From positions 682,001 to 746,000 of the forward strand of contig OZ037896.1 of assembly GCA_964035575.1 (NCBI GenBank): a DNA stretch of 64,000 nt, read 5' to 3'. Positions within the stretch are counted from its first letter, which is position 1. Every line of letters starts with the position of its first letter. A program made the position numbers and the translations under genes. The notes beneath the pieces were generated by a model. That model made no database searches, was not told the DNA's origin, and worked only from the letters and a program-made list of their open reading frames with translations. The DNA comes from Rhynchopus sp. YZ270_cl-10 (lineage: Eukaryota > Euglenozoa > Diplonemea > Diplonemida > Diplonemidae). This document shows, in pieces, positions 59,682 through 64,000 of this stretch.

Positions 59682-61355
59682 CTAATTGCGCCTCGTCGTT
59701 CGAAACCTGTGTGGTCTTGCCTCAGATTGCCTATGCGGTTGTGCTGCCGTCTTGTCCTCAACCCCTGCATCCCCTAATTCTCCCAGACGCCCCACCACAA
59801 CCAGAGTGGTGGACGCACAGCACACCTTGCAATAGGCATAGCAACTCAAAAACCCCGTAGGCTTGTCCGCCTCCGACAACGACACAGACGTGCAGACCGA
59901 GCACACCGACACCGTCCTGCCATGGGACTTTAATGTCTTGGAGCGTGCCTCCTTGTGTGTGTCCCAGGTATACACGCTCTCCTTCGGCCCCGTCTGCACG
60001 CTCTTGGTGAGGTGTGTGCAGCACGCCCCAGACGCATCGCGAAAACAAAATTTTCCACAAACAGTTTTGCCAGCCTCCTGTGCCATCTTAAAGGCTTCTC
60101 CTGTACCAAGCACCGGAAAGGATGTGTCTTTGCATCCAATTGCGCCCTCACTCTGCCCCCAACTGAACTTCTTGCCTGTGCTGCTTGAAGAATGTGCTGA
60201 CAAAGACGCTGGTGACGGGTGTTTTTGTTCGAAGGGATTTCTCGTTTCCGTGCTTGGTCCGAACGTGTATGCTGATGACCATGCCGAGGCACTGCTCGAT
60301 GAAGGTGTTGTCCCAAACCCACCCGAAGCACTGCTTGACGCAGCTCCAAACGCAAGTGTCGCAGTGGCACCAAGCCCGCCTGTTGACGAGGCACTGCTCG
60401 ACACAGGTGTTGCCCCAAACGGGGTAGCAGCAGTGCTGAATGTTGCAGTCCCAAACGCAGCTGCTCCAAACCCAGTTGCGGCTTTCGTGCTGGATGCTGA
60501 TGTTCCAAGAGGTGCTCCAAACCCACCCGAAGCACTGCTTGAAGCCATGCTGGATGATGTAGCCCCAAACCAAGCGGACGGTGATGCCGTGCCAAACAAC
60601 CCAAACGAAAAACCCCCCGACGACGATGCTGCGGCGAGGCTCGCTAGGGTTCCTGCTGTCGAAGCACCACACACCGTCGCTGATGCTGTTCCTGAGATGT
60701 CCATGTCTGAGGTGAAGGCCGGAAAGCGGAACTTGGGCGTAGTGGGTGTCTCCTCGTCCTTGTCGTCACCTCTGCACTGTTCCCCCTCTTCACCTTCTTC
60801 ATCTTCTTCACTTTCTTCGCCTTCTTCATATTCTTCATATTCTTCATAACTACCCTCCTCGTACTCCTCGTCCTCTTCATCCTCGTCCTCACCATCTTCG
60901 ACAGGAATCTTGGCTTGGGCAAGGTGTCCAGTCTCTCCAAAGCTGAAGCACGCGACGTCTCCTCCGTATCCGCCACCTCCACCACCCTGGGGGCAGTCAC
61001 GGGATATGTGCCCAGGCTGTCCACAGCTGTAACACTTGCGACCCTGGGGGCATTCACGGGACATGTGTCCCACCTCTCCGCAGGTGTAGCATTCGATGTC
61101 CTCGTCACTATCTTCGACAGAACTGCCCTGGGGGCAGTCACGTGATATGTGTCCAATCTCTCCACAGTTGTAGCACGCACGGCCTTCTCTGTGTCCGCCA
61201 CCTCCACCCCCACCACCCTCGGGGCAGTTACGGGATATGTGTCCTGGCTCTCCACAGTTGTAGCACCTGCGGTCTCCTCCGTATCCGCCACCTCCACCAC
61301 CCTCGGGGCAGTTACGGGAAAAATGACCCTCCTCTCCGCAGGTGTAGCAGGCCAT
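59682..61355 (-). CDS. CCHC zinc-knuckle protein fused to FG-repeat region (557 aa)
   Basis: Start chosen at MACYTCGEEGHFSRNC because the first knuckle begins at once. Five intact C-x2-C-x4-H-x4-C knuckles lie within the first 150 residues, separated by Gly-rich linkers, as in CNBP/Gis2 and GRP-type nucleic-acid-binding proteins. A sixth, CFSFGETGHL, has lost its second and last Cys. An acidic Glu-rich tract follows (about 165-215). Next comes about 200 residues with GGFSFGLFG, GFGAP and GFGAAAFG, an FG-nucleoporin-like composition. The C-terminal part has several Cys (VCGKFCFRDASGACC, VCSVCTSVSL) and no recognised fold. It could bind RNA or single-stranded DNA and dock at the nuclear pore; that combination is inference. 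The last 40 codons are less certain and may be spliced. Confidence 0.85.
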   Translation of the reverse strand: MACYTCGEEGHFSRNCPEGGGGGGYGGDRRCYNCGEPGHISRNCPEGGGGGGGGHREGRACYNCGEIGHISRDCPQGSSVEDSDEDIECYTCGEVGHMSRECPQGRKCYSCGQPGHISRDCPQGGGGGGYGGDVACFSFGETGHLAQAKIPVEDGEDEDEEDEEYEEGSYEEYEEYEEGEESEEDEEGEEGEQCRGDDKDEETPTTPKFRFPAFTSDMDISGTASATVCGASTAGTLASLAAASSSGGFSFGLFGTASPSAWFGATSSSMASSSASGGFGAPLGTSASSTKAATGFGAAAFGTATFSTAATPFGATPVSSSASSTGGLGATATLAFGAASSSASGGFGTTPSSSSASAWSSAYTFGPSTETRNPFEQKHPSPASLSAHSSSSTGKKFSWGQSEGAIGCKDTSFPVLGTGEAFKMAQEAGKTVCGKFCFRDASGACCTHLTKSVQTGPKESVYTWDTHKEARSKTLKSHGRTVSVCSVCTSVSLSEADKPTGFLSCYAYCKVCCASTTLVVVGRLGELGDAGVEDKTAAQPHRQSEARPHRFRTTRRN

Positions 61356-61892
61356 TGTTTGGTTACTTTTTATTGTCTGTAGTTTGTGTGGGCATTGGAA
61401 AGGAACACACCAACGAAAGGAGAACGGGGGGAACGAAGACAAGACAAAGAAAAGAGGGGGGTGTCGGTCGCGTTATCAGTAATTTTTTTTTTGTTCTAAG
61501 CACACAAACAAAAATACAAATATGGATTTTTGTGTTCTTTAAATAGCTTTCTAAAATATGGTGGGAAGGGCGCTGACGAACACGCTTCCCCTTTTTGTGG
61601 AAGAAAAAGAAAAGTTTGCAAGCTGACCCTTAGCAGCTCTTGTGTTGAGACTCTGGTAACTTCTTCATCCGCCCCCCTCCTTTCCACAAATAGGCACCTC
61701 TGTCAACACGAAAAATGTGAAGAACAAAATACCAAAAAAAAAACTGATAAGACGTCACATTGCCCTTTTTTCCCTCTGTTTTCCCATTCCTCTTCTGAAA
61801 TATCTCGCAGTTTGCTTCGTTGACAGCCTCCCAAGCAAGCTGCTTGTGGAAACACTTGAATGGGGTTTCAAGAAAACTTCGAACCTTCAACA
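61356..61892. other. intergenic, promoter region of the CCHC-FG gene
   Basis: It contains one degenerate palindrome (about 61620-61655). No gene. Confidence 0.4.
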
Positions 61893-64000
61893 TCATTCTA
61901 TGTCTCCTATGAAAACGTGTTCAGTCTCAGCCTTGCAACGCCTGCAGAAGCACGTATCCCCTGTGGTCGGGTGTGTGTCTGGGGAGAGACGCATGGTGCC
62001 ACAGTCTTTGCAGAGAACAACGGTGTGGCCTGCAGTGGCGAGCATGGCTTCCACGTCTGCAGTGTCACAGATGTTGGGTGGGCCCCAGGTCATGAGCACG
62101 TAGGTGGAGCAGTGTGCACAGGTGTCCCAGTGCCCCATTCCCTCGTGCGCCTCGGCGTTGAAGCGTGCAGGTGCCGTATTGCTGTGTCCACATGCACCGC
62201 ACCTGAAGCTCTCCGTCATCGCCACATGCATCTTCGCAACGCCCGTCCCGAACTCATGGTATTGTGACACAGTCTTCTGCGGCTCAGGTGAACACACCAA
62301 AGAAAAGGCCTTTTGATGTTCCACTGCTTTGGACATGGAGGTAGAGGTGCGCGTCCCCACCCCAGAGGCAACAGCAAAGCTCTGCATGTGAGCGCGAGCG
62401 GTGTCCGCATTGGTGGCCTCCGTGGCGGAGACCTTGCGTGCGGCAATGAGCGCCGTCACTGCAGTGGCATCAGCAGCGTCGAGAAGCGAAATGCCAAACA
62501 CGTTTTCAACAGAACAAAATTCGTACCGTCGAGACGGCAACCAAGTGTCCTCAAAGCAGGTGAAGTGGTGGTGCACCGGCAGCAGGCTTAAGATATCCGA
62601 GAACTGCACGCACAGCACGTCCTCTGCAATGCGCGTCTTGCACGTCGCACACTTCCTGCTCCCTGGTGCATAGCCTACGTTGAACGAAGACACAGACGGC
62701 AATATATCCTTTGCAATCTTAGCAAACGCGTCCAACCCCAGCCGTCCTGACACAAGCTGTTTTGCATCACTGCCCGCACCTGTCTCCCCCACACCCGCAG
62801 CAACACTCTCTCCAGCGCCCTCAGCATCAGCTCCACGCGCAGTACTCTCCGTGCCTCCAGATGCAGTGTCCGTAGTTGCATCCAAGCCTTCTCCCGAGCT
62901 TCCTGCGGTGTTGGCCTCTGGTGCAGTTGTTCCAAAGTCTCCTGTCTTCGCACTGGGCACTGTTCCTCCGAAGCCTCCAGCCGCTGGTGCAGGGTCCCCA
63001 AAAGCAGGATTAACATTGGTGCTCGACACCGATGCAAAACCTCCGCCCGCTGGCGGAGCTTCAAAACCTGCAGCTTTCGTGCTGGATTCTGATGACACAA
63101 ACGTTGCAGATGTTTCAAAACCGAATGTGTTTTTCGTGCTGGATGTTGATACAAAAGGTGCTCCAAACCCAGTTGTAGCTTTCGTGTTGGATGTTGCAGT
63201 CCCAAATGCAGCTGCAAACCCAGTCGCAGCTTTCGTGGTTGATGTTGCAGCCCCAAGATTCGGGGTGGGTGATGTCGTCCCAAATGCAGGTGCGGTGTTC
63301 TTGCTGGATGTTGCTGCAAATGCATCGGCAAACCCAGTTGTAGCTTTCGTGTTGGATGATGCAGCCCCAAATGCAGGTGTAGTATCCCTGTTGGATGATG
63401 CAGTCCCAAATGCAGGTGCAGTGTTCGTGTTGGATGTTGCTGCCCCAAATGGATTCGGGGTGGGTGATGTCGTCCCAAATGCAGCTGCAGTGTTCTTGTT
63501 GGATGTTGCTGCAAATGCATCGGCAAACCCAGTTGTAGCTTTCGTGCTGGATGTTGCCGTCCCAAATGCAGGTGCGGTGTTCTTGCTGGATGTTGCTGCA
63601 AATGCATCTGCAAACCCAGTTGTAGCTTTCGTGTTGGATGTTGCTGCCCCAAATGGATTCGGGGTGTGTGATGTCGTCCCAAATGCAGGTGCGGTGTTCT
63701 TGCTGGATGTTGCTGCAAATGCATCAGCAAACCCAGTTGTAGCTTTCGTGTTGGATGTTGCCGTCCCAAATGCAGGTGTAGTATCCCTGTTGGATGTTGC
63801 TGGTCCAAATGGATTCGTGTTGGATGATGTCGTCCCAAATGCAGGTGCAGTGTTCTTGCTGGATGTTGCTGCAAATGCATCTGCAAACCCAGTTGTAGCT
63901 TTCGTGTTGGATGTTGCTGCCCCAAATGGATTCGGGGTGGGTGATGTCGTCCCAAATGCAGCTGCAGTGTTCTTGTTGGATGTTGCTGCAAATGCATCGG
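61893..64000 (-). CDS. FG-nucleoporin-like protein with C-terminal zinc-binding clusters, 3' part
   Basis: The open frame enters at the right edge and ends at TGA (61893). More than 300 residues are FG repeats of a 40-60 residue unit: TKATTGFADAFAATSSKNTA, PAFGTTSPTPNPFGAATSNT. A degenerate Gly/Ala/Ser linker follows. Then comes a C-x2-C...H-x2-C cluster (CATCKTRIAEDVLC ... HHHFTCFED, about 62560-62650) that resembles a PARP-type zinc finger. Further Cys pairs are RCGACG, CAHC, CKDCG and CFCRRC before the final GDIE. FG repeats form the permeability barrier of the nuclear pore. The zinc clusters could bind nucleic acid or Ran, but this is inference. The neighbouring CCHC-FG gene, 540 bp away on the same strand, shares the FG style and may be related. 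The N-terminus lies outside the window. Confidence 0.8.
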   Translation of the reverse strand, partial: DAFAATSNKNTAAAFGTTSPTPNPFGAATSNTKATTGFADAFAATSSKNTAPAFGTTSSNTNPFGPATSNRDTTPAFGTATSNTKATTGFADAFAATSSKNTAPAFGTTSHTPNPFGAATSNTKATTGFADAFAATSSKNTAPAFGTATSSTKATTGFADAFAATSNKNTAAAFGTTSPTPNPFGAATSNTNTAPAFGTASSNRDTTPAFGAASSNTKATTGFADAFAATSSKNTAPAFGTTSPTPNLGAATSTTKAATGFAAAFGTATSNTKATTGFGAPFVSTSSTKNTFGFETSATFVSSESSTKAAGFEAPPAGGGFASVSSTNVNPAFGDPAPAAGGFGGTVPSAKTGDFGTTAPEANTAGSSGEGLDATTDTASGGTESTARGADAEGAGESVAAGVGETGAGSDAKQLVSGRLGLDAFAKIAKDILPSVSSFNVGYAPGSRKCATCKTRIAEDVLCVQFSDILSLLPVHHHFTCFEDTWLPSRRYEFCSVENVFGISLLDAADATAVTALIAARKVSATEATNADTARAHMQSFAVASGVGTRTSTSMSKAVEHQKAFSLVCSPEPQKTVSQYHEFGTGVAKMHVAMTESFRCGACGHSNTAPARFNAEAHEGMGHWDTCAHCSTYVLMTWGPPNICDTADVEAMLATAGHTVVLCKDCGTMRLSPDTHPTTGDTCFCRRCKAETEHVFIGDIE

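Overview
The window comes from the nuclear genome of a unicellular eukaryote. It has GT-AG introns whose donors usually read GTATG, proteins with long low-complexity stretches, FG-repeat and zinc-knuckle proteins, and long gene-poor tracts full of A/T homopolymers, minisatellites and small inverted-repeat transposons. One gene encodes Val/Pro/Glu/Ile repeats of the alveolin/articulin type, which points to a protist with a membrane skeleton (an alveolate or other alga-like lineage). I cannot name the species. There is no sign of a bacterial or organellar origin, and I recognised no rRNA or tRNA gene.

Layout. 1-238: the 5' part of a MaoC-type hot-dog hydratase gene. 0.5-6.7 kb: repeats, including a 776-bp foldback element, a mirrored structure with 9-bp minisatellites, and fragments of old transposon coding sequence. 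6.7-15.4 kb: an 8.7-kb DNA transposon with 36-bp terminal inverted repeats, TGACAGGT-rich subterminal arrays, a roughly 480-bp array of an 8-bp unit, and a second inner pair of inverted repeats. It carries two intronless genes: a 608-aa transposase-like protein with C2H2 fingers and a 337-aa unknown nuclear-type protein. Each gene faces a decayed, head-to-head copy of itself. 16.0-22.7 kb: a four-exon gene for a large type I surface protein with two LamG-like domains and a Pro/Thr/Val stalk, whose introns hold nested MITEs. 24.6-26.3 kb: a bestrophin-family channel gene. 26.3-33.7 kb: a gene-poor repeat zone. 33.8-50.6 kb: four tandem, same-strand secreted GH3 beta-xylosidase-like genes that exchange sequence patches. 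53.0-64.0 kb: a multi-exon coiled-coil gene, the alveolin/articulin-like gene, a CCHC-zinc-knuckle plus FG-repeat gene, and the 3' part of an FG-nucleoporin-like gene ending in zinc-binding clusters.

All host genes I could support lie on the minus strand. The coding theme is cell surface and cortex (LamG protein, secreted GH3 array, alveolin-like protein, coiled-coil protein, anion channel) followed by two neighbouring FG proteins that may act at the nuclear pore. The most unusual material is the 8.7-kb transposon with self-inverted gene copies, a set of TA-flanked MITE families built on a shared plan, and several families of short conserved hairpin sequences scattered between genes in one orientation.
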